From Heterocephalus glaber (lineage: Eukaryota; Chordata; Mammalia; Rodentia; Bathyergidae): a stretch of DNA of 64,000 bases. Below are positions 1 to 10,670 of the stretch, one piece after another. A program made the position numbers and the translations under genes. Positions within the stretch are counted from its first letter, which is position 1, and every line of letters starts with the position of its first letter. The stretch covers positions 3,009,648 to 3,073,647 of the forward strand of contig NW_004624742.1 of assembly GCF_000247695.1 (NCBI RefSeq), written 5' to 3'. The notes beneath the pieces were generated by a model that ran no database searches, was not told the origin of the DNA, and saw only the letters and a program-made list of their open reading frames with translations.

Positions 1-1224
1 CCAGGTGACAGGGATGGATGGGACTGGGAGTTACGCAATGGGACAGGGTCTCAGGTGTGTTTTTGAAGGCCTGGCTGATGGACTGAAAGAAGGAAGAGAG
101 AAGCTAACGATGACTCCTGGGTTTGGGCTTGAGCAACTGGATGGATATTGATACTGTTCCAGAGATGGAGCAAACTAGAAGAGGGGCAAGTTTCGAGGAG
201 AATTTTGCTTCAACAATACTAAGATTGAGGTAACTATTAGTCACTTGGAAACTCTGGATTTATCTACAAAATAAGTCACACATTCATTCAGTTACTGTTT
301 GTTGAGTGAGTGAGTAGGCGCCAGTCCCTTATGGACAAGAAAGGCCAGACAGAGAGTCAAAGAGCGGCAGTTCAGAATGATGACACTAGCACCTTAGGAA
401 GTTCTTGTACTGTTGCTATCTTGGCCGGGCATCTTAGCCACCTGCCCAGGTGTGGACTGGGAACAATTATGTTTATTCTCCAGCTGAAGCGTCTGAGCCT
501 TCAGAGGTTTCAGGACTTGCCTAATGTGCCCACTTCCATGGACAGGCTCACTTGTACCTACCTATGTCTTCTCATCCCCAGGCTGGTGCACTTTCCATCC
601 CACATGAAGCTCTTGTCAGTGTGTTGCTTGTCTCCCAAGAGAGCCACACTGGAAGGCTCCCACGTGGTGTGACACCAACTACGAGCCTTGGGACCATGGT
701 GAGCTGGCTAGGTAGAAGCTGTTGGACCTGACCCCAGCCGGAAAGAGGCCTTGGTTATCAGTAAGCAACCAGAAGCTGACTGGAACTTCCAAACAGGCCT
801 GATTAAGTTCTGTAACAAAAACACGACACCTTGCCCTGGTAAGACAGAAACAACACAGGGAAAAGTTGGTCCAGGCTTTGGAATGGAATTCAGGCCAAGT
901 TTCCTCTGCAGCGCACCAGCCTCTCTTCCAGGTGGTTTGCGTCACTAGGCCTACTTAACTGGAAGGGCAAGGATGGGAGGGACCATGTAGGGTGCTTCTC
1001 CCAAGGGTGTATGCCTTTAATGTCTCGGTTTCCACTTGTACAATTTCACAACTGATCTGCCACCTTCCCTTTAAGAAAATTTGCTTTTATAAATTTTCAC
1101 ATCAAAGGTAACTATAGGTTTTATTTTTGCAGATACAAGTAATGTATTAAGTAATAATCAAAAGAGTGAACCTCAAACTGAAGGGTAAGAATCACTGGGG
1201 AGAAGAAGCTGTATTGCGCAGTGC
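1..1224. other. Unassigned, single-copy-looking sequence
   Basis: No recognisable exon, RNA gene or young repeat is visible. Bases about 90-230 have the feel of an old mammalian repeat, but I cannot name it. The longest open frame (310-672, plus, 120 codons) has no domain-like composition and no exon context, so it is treated as chance. Confidence 0.5.
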
Positions 1225-1460
1225 CTGGGAGCTTATAATCTGAAGCTAGATTGCCTGCCTTTGCTCCCAGCGTACACTTACTAGTCACATACTTTTAAGA
1301 AAGTTTCTTATGCTCCCAACACTCAGTTTATTTATCTATAAAATGGAGATAATAATAGTACCTAGTCAAAGATTAGACCAAGGATTTAATGAGTCTGTTC
1401 ATGCAAAGCATTTGGAATGTGCCTAAGAAAAGTATTCCATAGGTAAAAGTTACTATTTTT
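1225..1460 (+). repeat. MIR SINE
   Basis: This is an ancient mammalian-wide tRNA-derived SINE in sense orientation. The diagnostic core is visible: a CTTACTAGTCACAT-like stretch near 1275, then TCAGTTTATTTATCTATAAAATGG and an AATAATAGTACCTA tract near 1350-1365, followed by the drifted 3' region. It is a non-functional fossil whose boundaries are approximate. Confidence 0.75.
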
Positions 1461-1850
1461 ATTGGCAATAGTATTATTTTTATAGCTGAGTAACTTAAAA
1501 ATGCTAAATCTAGAGTCAGATCCAGAGTTTCTGTTTCAGTAAATCTGGAAAGAATGTTTCAAAGTCACTGAAAGAGATCTGGATGCAACTGCACTAAGGT
1601 GATGCACTCAGAAACCCTGATCTATAAGGCAAAAATGGACAGCCAGGATCCAGGAAAGGCGAGAAGAACTACAAGGAGAAGAATGGGGGCAGAACATAGA
1701 GTACACTTCCCTGATTATTCACTATTTCATGTTCTTCAATGTGATGAGTTTAAAATGGAATCCAGTGAGCTCTTGCGATGGATACAAAGATAGTTTCTAA
1801 AGAGAACCGTTTAACTTGGTTTCCCCCATACACAATTATTTTATTTTTAT
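1461..1850. other. Unassigned sequence
   Basis: This is AT-rich single-copy-looking sequence between a MIR and an L1M relic. The 64-codon frame at 1599-1793 has no recognisable features. Nothing functional is seen. Confidence 0.45.
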
Positions 1851-3060
1851 GTGTTTTTTATAGTAAATTATTTTATTGAGATATAATTCACATACCATAA
1901 AATTCAATCTTTTGAAGCATGCACTTCAATAGTTTATAACATAGCCACAAAATTGTGCAACATTAACACTTTCTAATTACAGAATATTTTCATTATCCCT
2001 TCTCAGGAAAAAAAAAATGCCTATGAAATTATCCTCTATTCTGTTCTCTCAGCCTCTGGTACCACTAATCTACTTTCTATTTCTTTGGATTTGCCTTTTC
2101 TGGATATTTCATGTGAATAAATCACATAATACATGGCCTTTCTCATTGGATTCTTTCACTTAATATTGTTTTTAAGGACACTGTAGCACATATTAGTATT
2201 CCATCCCTTTAATGGCTGAATGGTATTCCATTGAACAGCTACATGACATTTTGTTTATTCATTCATCAGTCAATTGACATTTGGTCTCTTTCCATTTTTT
2301 TTTGGCCACTACGAATAATGCTGCAATGAAATTCATGTATACTTATTTGTGTAGACCTATCTTTCATTTCTCTTGATTATACATATGTAAAGTAGAATTG
2401 TTAGAGAACATGGTAACCTTATGTCAAACTTTCCAAAGAATTGCAAAACCATTTTCCAGAGTACCTGTACTATTTTATGTTCCTACCAGCAATGTGTGAG
2501 AGCTATAATTTCTCTACATCCTCACCAATACTTATTGTTTACATTATCTGCCTTTTATATCTTAGCCATTGAGTTGTGTGTGAAGAGGTCTCCTACAGTG
2601 ATTTCTTTCCATTTCCCTAATGAGGAGTGATGCTCAACATTTTTTATGTACTTATTAACCATTTGGCTATTTTCTTGGGGGACTGTCTATTCAACTCTGT
2701 CCATTTTAAAATTGGGTTCTTTTTAATGCTAAGTTGTATGAGTTCTTTGTATATTGTAGGTATTAAATCCTTAGCAGATATATGACTTGCAAATATTTTC
2801 TCCCATTCTGTAGATTGTCTTTGAAGTTTTCAGTTTTGATGAACTTCAGTTTACCCATTTTTTCTCTTTGGTTATTTGTGTTTCTGTGACATATTAAAGA
2901 AGCCACTGCTCAATCCAAGGTCATAAAGATTTATGTCTGTATTTTCTTTTAAGAATTTATAGTGTTAGCCCCTATATTTGCATCCTTGGTCCATTCTGAG
3001 TTCATTTTGTATATGATGTGAGGTAAGAAGTCCAATTTCACCTTGTATATGCACCATTCA
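1851..3060 (-). mobile_element. LINE-1, old L1M-type 3' end, antisense
   Basis: Reading left to right, this follows the reverse complement of an old mammalian L1 3' end. It opens with the TTTATTGAGATATAATTCAC hallmark of the L1M 3' UTR. It then shows antisense C-terminal ORF2 landmarks: ATGGCTGAATGGTATTCCATTG near 2213, CATTCATCAGTCAATTGACATTTGG near 2260, and a TTGCAAATATTTTCTCCCATTCTG tract near 2787. All frames are broken by stops and indels, so it cannot move. The copy is 5'-truncated. Confidence 0.85.
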
Positions 3061-3064
3061 TTGT

Positions 3065-3425
3065 TCTTTTAAAAATTAATTTATAGAAACATACACACAA
3101 AGGAAGCACACCTGTGTAACCAGTCCATGTATACCCAGCACACCTGTACACCCAGAGCATGAACTAGGCATTGCCAGAGTCCTAGCGGCCCTCGCATGTC
3201 CCCTTCCCTTCACTTTGTCACTGTCCCTGACAGAACCGCCATCTTGGCTTCTCATTTTGTATGTTTGATTTTGAACTTCATGGAATTGAAATCACACAGT
3301 ATGCACTCCTTTGTTCCTCATCTCTTTCACTCAACATTGTGCTTCACTGCTTCACTATGGGATTTCACGTGGTTGGAATTCACTCATTCTCATTGCTATA
3401 CAGGATTCACATACATTCATTAACC
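3065..3425 (-). mobile_element. Second L1M-type 3' UTR fragment, antisense
   Basis: A separate antisense L1M 3' UTR piece directly follows the previous one. Landmarks are the CACCTGTGTAACCAGTCC region (3108), a TTTGATTTTGAACTT(C)ATGGAATTGAAATCACA tract (about 3264-3298), and CTTTCACTCAACATTGTG (about 3326). Because it covers the same part of the element as the neighbouring copy, it must come from a different insertion or from a duplication. Confidence 0.7.
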
Positions 3426-3439
3426 CTCCACCCCAAAAA

Positions 3440-3655
3440 CGGTGAAACTAGGAGGGAAGGGGAGGCAAGGGGAGCGCTGGAGAGTCAGGTGAAAACAAGG
3501 AACGTCATGTGCACACGCAAATCTGTCCAAATGAAATCTATTAATTTTATAACTAATAAAAAAGCAAAAAAGGGTAAAAAAGCAAACACGACAAGAAAGG
3601 TATCTGATCAGCAGAGTCACAAAAAGTAACATTTAGCTAATGTACAAATATTTAG
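3440..3655 (+). mobile_element. LINE-1 3' tail, sense, severely 5'-truncated
   Basis: A purine-rich tract (3448-3480) leads into a segment ending ATTTTATAACTAATAAAAAAG. This resembles the terminal 3' UTR of the younger L1 copies elsewhere in the window (near 12980 and 45110), which also pair a polypurine tract with a terminal ACTAATAAAAA motif. Only the last 200 or so bases are present. Assignment is tentative. Confidence 0.5.
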
Positions 3656-3767
3656 CTAAATTGCAAAAGAAAAAATCCACCCCAGTATTGTCTTTTTTTT
3701 CCTTTTTATCATTCAATTGGGGATGCAGTGGTGTAACACTGGAGTTTTTCACTTGCAGTTTTTGTCT

Positions 3768-3830
3768 TAGTCCTTTCAGGCTGCTGTAACAAACTACTAA
3801 AAGCTGGGAAGTTTATCAGCAACAGATTTT
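3768..3830 (-). mobile_element. MaLR-type LTR, antisense, 3' end piece (split part 1)
   Basis: The GTCTTAGTCCTTTCAGGCTGCTGTAACAAACTACTAAAAGCTGGG stretch is the reverse complement of a typical ERVL-MaLR LTR 3' end. The LTR resumes at 4308 after an antisense L1 insertion. An LTR is a retroviral-type promoter and polyadenylation unit; this one is decayed and nothing suggests current activity. Confidence 0.7.
3818..3830. repeat. Target-site duplication, left copy
   Basis: AGCAACAGATTTT here matches AGCAAGAGATTTT at 4308-4320 (12 of 13). The pair brackets the antisense L1 at 3831-4307, as expected of target-primed reverse transcription. Confidence 0.65.
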
Positions 3831-4307
3831 CTTTTCCTTAAATTCTTTTATTGGCACATTTTAGGTCTACAATACATTTACACTTATCATTGGGTGCTTG
3901 TACTTGTACATGATGTGTCTTGGTTCTTATGTTTTTCCCCATTACCTGTGCGCCTTTCACCCCCTCCACCCTTCCCTACTTACATAGACTTCATTTCCAT
4001 TTTTTCTCTTTTCTCATAATTTTTCNNNNNNNNNNNNNNNNNNNNNNNNNNNNNNNNNNNNNNNNNNNNNNNNNNNNNNNNNNNNNNNNNNNNNNNNNNN
4101 NNNNNNNNNNNNNNNNNNNNNNNNNNNNNNNNNNNNNNNNNNNNNNNNNNNNNNNNNNNNNNNNNCCATTTAGCTATAAATGTCTCTAGTTTCTCATTCT
4201 TTATGGCTGAGTAGTACTCCATTTTATAAAAAAACCACATCTTCTTTATCCAGTTTCTAGTTGATGGGCACTTGGACTGTTTCCAAGCTTTGGCTATTAC
4301 AAACTGA
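3831..4307 (-). mobile_element. 5'-truncated LINE-1 inserted in a MaLR LTR, antisense
   Basis: This is the reverse complement of a young-type L1 3' end: a T-rich start, ACTTGTACATGATGTGTCTTGG near 3901 matching other local L1 3' UTRs, then after the gap GGCTGAGTAGTACTCCATTTTAT (4205) and a GTTGATGGGCACTTGGACTG tract (4260). Target-site duplications lie on both sides. Internal bases 4026-4165 are unknown. The frames that run through the N block are artefacts. Confidence 0.85.
4026..4165. other. Assembly gap (140 N)
   Basis: An uninterrupted run of N lies inside the antisense L1 3' UTR. In the related antisense L1 near 59150-59370 the equivalent interval is roughly 200 bases, so the gap most likely hides ordinary L1 3' UTR sequence and its length is probably an estimate. 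Confidence 0.99.
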
Positions 4308-4615
4308 AGCAAGAGATTTTTATTCCTCGTTGTACTGGAGGCTGGCAGTCCAAGATTAAGGCAGAGCCAGGACCTGGTGAGGGCCCATTTTCTGTCACAC
4401 ACATGCCTTCTTGCTATTTCCTGGCATGGTGGAAGGGGCAGGAGGTCTCTCTGGTCTCTCATAAGGCACTAGTCCCATTCATTAGGACTCTGTCTAAAGG
4501 ACCTAATCTCTTGCCACAGTCCTGCCTCTGATACCACCACTTAGGGCGATAGGATTCAACATGTGGATTTGAGGAGACACAAACACTCAAATCATCGTCA
4601 GACCCCGCTGACTGT
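4308..4615 (-). mobile_element. MaLR-type LTR, antisense (split part 2)
   Basis: This continues the LTR begun at 3768: GAGATTTTTATTCCTCG, then CTGGAGGCTGGCAGTCCAAGATTAAGGC (4338), a GGACTCTGTCTAAAGGACCTAATCTC region and a closing TTCAACATGTGGATTTGAGGAG tract (4556). The order matches an antisense MaLR LTR. Excluding the L1 insertion, the LTR is about 370 bases. Confidence 0.7.
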
Positions 4616-6204
4616 ATCTTCTGTTGTTTCCCTGATCATCTATAATGGAATTTCCCTCTATTTCTTTGTTATCCAGGGGAATCTCTATTCCTCACTCTTC
4701 TAACTCGTGTATGATATTCTGCTCTTGCTGAAAATCTATGACAACATTTTAGGGAACAAAAAAATCAGAAAAAAATAAATGAAGTCTTTCTTCTTGTAGG
4801 TAGAGGAGATTTCCTCCATGAACAGAAGAAACAGTGTAGCGGAAACCTGACCACGGGCCGGGGTCTCCTTTCCCTCCCATAGTTACATCCCCTCTGCTCT
4901 GTCTGTGCAGCTACATTTTATACAGAGACACTTGCCTGATACTTTCCAGTGGTCTCGTTTTCATATGTTCTGTATACCTGGATTGGCACTATGATTTAAA
5001 GGACAAGGATACTATCTCCTACTTTTTATATCCATCCTTCACTTTACCCTAAATGATTTTCATGCTGACCCTCTCTCTTTTTTTTCATGCTCTCTTTTGT
5101 CTCCAGTTCTTGCTTTTTAAATTTGAGGAAGCTGTGACATAGAATTGTGCATCCTGCTGTCGCTTCCTCAACCTCCCTGGCTTTGGGGCTTTGGGTCCCA
5201 GGCTGGGATGAAGAGACATGATTATATTTGGAATATGCTGTTGATCTGTCCTTATCAAGTTTAAAGAGAAGCATGTTTTATAAGGGTCAGAGGAAATAGC
5301 TATGCCTTTTGAAAGCACAGACACATTTTTTGCCTGAGTGTCTAGCAAAAGAAATTAACCAAAACAGTTTCAAGATTATTTTCACATTTTGTGAGCAGTA
5401 GAAAAAATAAATTAATACAAATAAGATATAGTAGGAACTCCATTTTATTATTTAAATATTCATTTGAAAAATATTTATTTGTAGTGAAACCCACTCATCT
5501 GCTCACCCTGCTGTTTCATGCAGGCTGGCACCACTCCCCAGACCTCCAATAATCCTGTGATAGACAAAGATAAGCAGGCGCTTTCTCAGAACTAAGTTAA
5601 GCTTCTTTCAGAGATGTCAGGACAGCTAACATACAGGAAGGGTCCTGACTGCTAGGAAAGGAGGGCTGGGATCTGTGGGTTCTCCATTGCTCAGACACAA
5701 GAACTTCAGAGGGTTTCCAGCTACTGGTTTGGAGGGTATGGAGCTAAATTCAGAGGGTCTGAGAAAAGAGTGAAAATCACAAAGAATCTCTAAGCCTAAA
5801 CTTGACCAGAAACAATTTGATTTATACTCGCAGTGCAAAGTGGGAATTCCCTGGAAATGAGATCACTAACTCATGATGAGGACATTCTGGGAGGTGGCAA
5901 AACCTTAGCAGTTTGGGAAATCTGATCCCAAACTTGAATGCCTCTTCTTCATGCGTGTTCTCCATCCTGTGGGCAAGATGAATTTAGCCTGCTCTTTATG
6001 GTTTATAGGAATAGAGATTACAAAGACAAAAAAAAAAAAAGCTTGCACCACTCACAGGATATTCTAGTCCCCAAGAGACTGCTGTAATGCCATGATTGCT
6101 AAAACAGCTTTGCCTCTCTGCAGAGCAGCTGCCTAGAGAGATGGGGGCGGGGTGGGGTCTGTGGCCAGTGGTCAGGTGCTAATGATGACATTTGTATATT
6201 CTGT
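4616..6204. other. Repeat-poor sequence
   Basis: No recognisable element or exon. An AT-rich patch lies near 5390-5480 and an A-run near 6030. The short open frames here (for example 5044-5348 minus and 5626-5838 minus) overlap one another, lack any domain signal and are treated as chance. Confidence 0.45.
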
Positions 6205-6375
6205 AAAGATCTGGGCTTTACCACTTAGGGGTTATGTGGGTTTGGGTAAGCTACTTTCTTGGAACCACATTTCTTCCTCTGAAAAACCGAGATAAGGATA
6301 CTTACCTCAGAAAGCTGATTTGAAGCACAAAGAAACAACATGAAAGCAATCGATAAACTATAAAGTGACACACAA
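6205..6375 (+). repeat. MIR SINE
   Basis: Sense MIR: TACCACTTAGGGGTTATGTGGGTTTGGGTAAG (6219) is the MIR 'cannot-miss' core after drift, followed by TTCCTCTGAAAAACCGAGATAAGGATAC and TACCTCAGAAAGCTG. It is a fossil SINE with approximate ends. Confidence 0.75.
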
Positions 6376-6547
6376 AGGAAGACATCATTTCTTTGTCCTT
6401 TCCTACAATCTTTCAAGGGAATTTCCTTCCCTTTTGAACCCCACCCCCACCCCAATCCCAAAGCTGGGGAATAATTCCAGGCATTCTGAAGGTACTCAGT
6501 AAAAGTGCTTATCCTTATCTAGGCAAATAAAATATTGAATAGATGAG

Positions 6548-6685
6548 TGGATTTGGTCATTTAACAAATTCTTACTGGGTACCCATTACGTTTCAGAGAC
6601 TGTGTCAGGTACCAAAGAAACAGCTGTGAAGAAAACAGACAGGAAGCCACGCTTTCATAGAGCTTCCCTGACAGAGAAGGGAGAG
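6548..6685 (-). repeat. L2 3' end, antisense
   Basis: CATTTAACAAATTCTTACTGGGTACCC(A)TTACG followed by GACTGTGTCAGGTACCAAAG and a CATAGAGCTTCC block is the reverse complement of the L2 LINE tail (normally a 'TGCCTGGCACATAGTAGG...AATAAAT' ending). It is an old mammalian LINE fragment, non-coding. Confidence 0.6.
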
Positions 6686-7735
6686 CCAGAACACAGAAAT
6701 CATCACTCACAGTGGAGGTTGGTGGTGAGGCTGTGAAGCAAGCAATGCACAGAGGGAGGGTGAGGAGAAGCTCAGGGGGATGTGGCTCTCGAGAGATGGC
6801 CAGGGACTTCCCAAGAGCTCCAGCTCACAAAGGCTGAATTTGGGGAGGGCGTTGAGCTAGCTTCCCAGGCTCCTCTCTAAAAAGTTGTCATCTTCCTCCT
6901 CACTCAGCTGGTCCCAGCCATCCAGCAGCCAGTTTCAGGTCAGAAGCCAGATAACAGCTGTGAGGGAAAGCCATGACAAGCTGGGCAATGGAGTGAGATC
7001 CAGGGGCAGCGCTCCAGGTCACCGACCCTGGAAATTAGATCACCTTGGGAAAGACTCTCCACCTTGACTGTGTATGAAAAGCTCTGCATTGTGTTTCCTT
7101 GAATAGAATTGGACAGAGACCCAGTTTCACATGCTTCAAGATCTTCTCTGTTTGCGTTGTATGAATGACACATTTCTGTCTGGACTAACAGCTGTTAATT
7201 TCCTAGCAACACTCCCCTAATGATTCTTTAATGGAATAGAATGACCCCGGGCAAAGAAACACAAGTTAAAGTTTTATTTAAAAAGGGAAAAATTTTAAAA
7301 TTCTTCTCCATGGCTCCCCTCCTATTCAACTTCTGCCATGACCATTTCTGACCAAGCTCAGTATGAGCTCCCTCCCTTCAGCATCTGTGTGAAGTGTCCA
7401 CAGAGCTCATACTTACCTGCAGCCACCATGACTATTTTTTGACTTTAGGGAATCATCAGTTTTCCATCTTACATCAACAGTAGTGGAAGAAACCTACAGA
7501 AAGTGATTTAGAATCACACAAGTCCAGGGCACCATGGCCTTATGAAGCTATCTGGTTAAGGGTGGTAAATAAATCGTACCTTGCAGTGCCATCACAGATG
7601 ACTAGAGTTGGTTCTATGCAGCAGTGGTCTGTGAAGGAGTCTCAATTGGTTGGGATGAAAAATGGAGAGCGATCGATCAGCAATGTCTGCCACAGACAAG
7701 CCATAGTAAAAGGCCAGTCCTCTTAGGTATTTACT
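6686..7735. other. Repeat-poor sequence
   Basis: No element or exon recognised. The frames at 6885-7067 (plus) and 6940-7173 (minus) overlap on opposite strands with no domain-like content. Confidence 0.4.
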
Positions 7736-7880
7736 GTGCCTAATCTAGGTCCAACTTCTCCTTTAACAAGTGAAGAAATGGATATTCGGAGAGTTGAAAT
7801 GACTGAGTCATGGTCATACAGCCAGTGAGAAGCAGAGGTGAATTTGGAATCCTATCCTCTAGATTTCTACTTGAGTATTG
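7736..7880 (-). repeat. MIR SINE, antisense
   Basis: Antisense MIR: the AAGTGAAGAAATGGATATTCGGAGAG stretch corresponds to 'gatgaggaaactgaggc', followed by TCATACAGCCAGTGAGAAGCAGAGG and TTTGGAATCCTATCCTC. Order and spacing fit the reverse complement of the MIR core. Confidence 0.75.
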
Positions 7881-8603
7881 TTTCAACACCAGCTCCTTTT
7901 TGCATCCATCCATCCATCGATAGTCTAGAGAAGGCTGGTTCTAGAGTTTAGCAACCTGGTGAGCTCTGTTTAATGCCTGGCACTTGGCTCGAGGTTATGA
8001 GCTGTTCCCACAGTCCCTCCCCAGTTCCCACTCTCCCTGACCCTCCCAGCAGGGCTGCAGACCTCTGACTACTGTGGACCCAGCAGGCAGAATGGGGTGC
8101 TGGCCACGAGGAAATCTACAGTGGGGCCCAGGGGCCTGGGCTCCTGTTCCTAGGCCTGAAGTTACCTCTTATCCTTGTCATCAAATGATCCTCACTGTTC
8201 TTATCACTCCAGTTTGGTCAGGCTCCAGCTTGTGGTATGTAGAGAATTTTCTTTATTTGTCTCTCAGAGTAGTATTGATGTAAATTGTATTTATTTCTAT
8301 TTTAAAACTTAATCTTCTTAGCTAAACTGATTTATTTGGTGGGAGAAGATATTCACATGTGGATGCGACTAAAAATGTTCTACCAAGAAGTTGACTTCAT
8401 TTTTTAAAAAATTAAATAAACACTGGATCAACTGATACAAGACCTGGGAACAAGACCTGGCTTCCTGTTGACCATCTCCTCCTCCAGAGATGCTCTGCCG
8501 CCTCACTCCATCAAGCCTGTTCTTCCCTTGTGTGTTTTAAGACCTCTTTTGATTTGGAGTAAGAAGAAAATGTATTTGTTTCAACACTTATTAAGAGACT
8601 ACA
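7881..8603. other. Repeat-poor sequence
   Basis: A short CATC run lies at about 7906-7919. No exon or mobile element is recognised. The 69-codon frame at 8074-8283 is not convincing. Confidence 0.4.
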
Positions 8604-8770
8604 TGCCTGGTGTGGTGGCACATTCCTGTAATCTCAGCACTCTGCGAGGCGGAGTCAGGGAGGTTGCAAGTTGCTCAGCACCAGCAATTTAGTGAAACTG
8701 TCTAAAAATAAGAGCTGGAGATGTAGCTCTCTCAGGCACTGGGCAGAGCACTCAGGATTAAACATGAGTG
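8604..8770 (+). mobile_element. B1-ID dimeric SINE, sense
   Basis: The 5' half is B1-like (7SL-derived): GCCTGGTGTGGTGGCACATTC, CTGTAATCTCAGCACTCTG, GAGTCAGGGAGGTTGC. A linker ending TAAAAATAA leads to an ID-like half, GAGCTGGAGATGTAGCTCT, followed by decayed sequence near 8730-8770. Dimers of this type are transcribed by RNA polymerase III and mobilised by L1; this copy is diverged. No clear target-site duplication was found. Confidence 0.75.
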
Positions 8771-8887
8771 CAACAGAGCACTGGGAAACACAACTTGTCT
8801 TTACAAGGTACAAACACAATGAGCCCAAGCAACACAACTGGAGTCCTTGCACTTTCTTGACGATCTATCTCATTTAACCCTCATTCT

Positions 8888-8993
8888 GAATCTACTCTTC
8901 TTGTGGCCATGGACTGTGTCTCTTATTCTCATAACCCCAGCACCCAGTGCAGTGCCTGGTACACGGGACCTAGGAAGACTCAACTAACTGAAT
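8888..8993 (+). repeat. L2 3' end, sense
   Basis: GGACTGTGTCTCTTATTCTCATAACCCCAGCACCCAGTGCAGTGCCTGGTACACGGG is the classic L2 LINE tail read in sense, ending in CTAACTGAAT. The fragment is ancient and non-coding. Confidence 0.8.
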
Positions 8994-9115
8994 ACCCAAT
9001 TCCTTACAACCACCCTCCAAGGTAGGCGTCATTTCCTCCCTTTTACAGATGAAGGGCTAAGGTTGATGGGAGCTGAGAAACCTTTCCCAAGGTTTCATAA
9101 TGGTGAGGACTTAGG
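8994..9115 (-). repeat. MIR SINE, antisense
   Basis: Antisense MIR: ACAACCACCCTCCAAGGTAGGCGTCATTTCCTCCC, then TTTTACAGATGAAGGGCTAAGG and CCTTTCCCAAGGTTTCATAATGG. It abuts the L2 tail. Confidence 0.8.
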
Positions 9116-9639
9116 TAATTTGTTTTTTAAATGCTTTGCTTTTTCACATCCTCTTTCTGGACTGTTTTCTTATCTTATCTTCAAAGGCACAGGCTGGATG
9201 TTCCCAAGATTCATTAAGCCCTAAATTTTACAACCAATGCTAAAGTTGGTAGTCAAATGTATATACCCATTTCCCCTGGGAGAGTTATTTTTAGTTTAAG
9301 CATCCTTGTATCCTGCAATCACTGTACTGCTGCAATTTGAGGTGAATATTTCATTCTGTAACCCATTCGTACTACTCCTTGATCTGTTTTCTGCACTCAG
9401 GGATGACCTCTCAGACATCTTTTAAGTTCAGGACTTTCTGTAAAGCCAACCTTATCTTAAGGACTAAATGAGACACATCTCAATTCCAGACACCCAAAAT
9501 TGTTTTTTCTGTTTTCTCTCAAGGACAGCAGCAGGCCTTGGATGGTACAGGGCAACCCTCAAATCATCTCTTGCCTTTAGACTGAGAAAATGTTTCTTAG
9601 AAATAATAATTCTTGATTTAGAGGAAAAACATAAACTTT
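9116..9639. other. Repeat-poor sequence
   Basis: No exon or repeat recognised between the MIR and an L1M piece. Confidence 0.4.
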
Positions 9640-10245
9640 AAAATGTTGTGGGATCATACAAAAGCCAATTATATTTCAATATGCTAACAATGAAAAACCA
9701 AAAAATGAAAGTAAGAAACAATTCAATTTATCATACTATCAAAAAGGGGAAAATGTTTAGAAGTAAATTTAACAAAAGAAGTGAAAGTTACACACTGAAA
9801 ACTACAAAATACTATTGAAACAAATGAAAGCTCTATATGCATACAAAAATATCGTGTTTGTGGATTGAATAACTTAATATTGTTACAATGGCCACACTCT
9901 TCCTATCTAACAAAATTCTCATCAAAATATGAGCGAAATTTTTTTCAGCAATTGACCATCTGATACTAAAATTCCTATAGAAATGCAAGAAATTCAGAGA
10001 ATCCAAAACTGTCTTGAAAAGGAACAAGTTCATAGGACTCACATGTCCCAATTTCAAAACTTATACCAAAACTACAGTAATCAAAACAGTGTGTTACTTG
10101 TATAAGGACAGAAATACAGATCAAGGGACTAGAATTGAGAGTATAGACATAAACCTTTACATATATGGTTAATTGATTTTTTTTTTCAAGGATGCCAAAA
10201 CAGTTCAGCAAGGGAAAGAATCATGTTTTTAAAACACATGGGGCT

Positions 10246-10333
10246 AAGGGGCCAGGGATTTAGCTCAGTGGTTCTGGCACCTACCATGCAAGCACAAGGT
10301 CCCAAGTTCAATCCCTGGTACCAAAAAAAAAAC
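10246..10333 (+). mobile_element. ID-like tRNA-derived SINE, sense, with perfect TSD
   Basis: The SINE has GGGATTTAGCTCAGTGGTT (A box of the internal polymerase III promoter), AGTTCAATCCCTGG (B box region), then TACC and an A-tail. A perfect 15-base target-site duplication, AAAACACATGGGGCT, lies at 10231-10245 and 10334-10348. The element is non-coding and is moved by L1 machinery. Confidence 0.93.
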
Positions 10334-10380
10334 AAAACACATGGGGCTGGGTCAAGTGAATATCCATATGCAAAAGAATG

Positions 10381-10529
10381 TGCCATGTGTGGCGGCACGC
10401 TTCTGTAATAATCCCAGCACTTGGTAGGCTGAGGCAGGAGGGTCAAAAGTTGGAGCCTGGCCTAGGGTATATGGTGAGTTCCAAGCCAGCCTGAACTAAT
10501 AGTGAGACTGTCTCAAAAATCAAAAACAG
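10381..10529 (+). mobile_element. B1 SINE, sense
   Basis: 7SL-derived B1: TGTGGCGGCACGCTTCTGTAA, ATCCCAGCACTTGG(TA)GGCTGAGGCAGGAGG, the duplicated 'GAGTTCCAAGCCAGCCTG' segment typical of rodent B1, and GAGACTGTCTC with an A-rich tail. Likely target-site duplications are GCAAAAGAATG (10370-10380) and GCAAAAGAG (10530-10538). It lies within the L1M fragment. Confidence 0.9.
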
Positions 10530-10670
10530 CAAAAGAGGAGGACTGATTTTGGATTCTTTCCTCAGACCATGTGCAAAGTAATAATAATAACAATAACTTG
10601 AAATGCATCAAAAAGCTATACATAAGAGTTAACACTGCCAAGCTTGTAGAAGAAAACAGATGTTTAAAAT

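Larger units (their letters stand above)
9640..10670 (+). mobile_element. Old LINE-1 (L1M-type) ORF2 C-terminal fragment, sense
   Basis: The text follows the L1 ORF2 downstream region in sense. It contains an AATTTAACAAAAGAAGTG tract, TACACACTGAAAACTACAAAATA(CT)ATTG, ATTGTTACAATGGCCAC, ACAGTAATCAAAACAGTGTG, and (after SINEs) GTCAAGTGAATATCCATATGC. Frames are thoroughly broken. An ID-like SINE (10246) and a B1 (10381) sit inside it, so it is older than both. Confidence 0.8.

Noticed and set aside
3920..4462. Frames that read through the N block on both strands
   Set aside because: They contain undefined residues and lie in L1 and LTR sequence.
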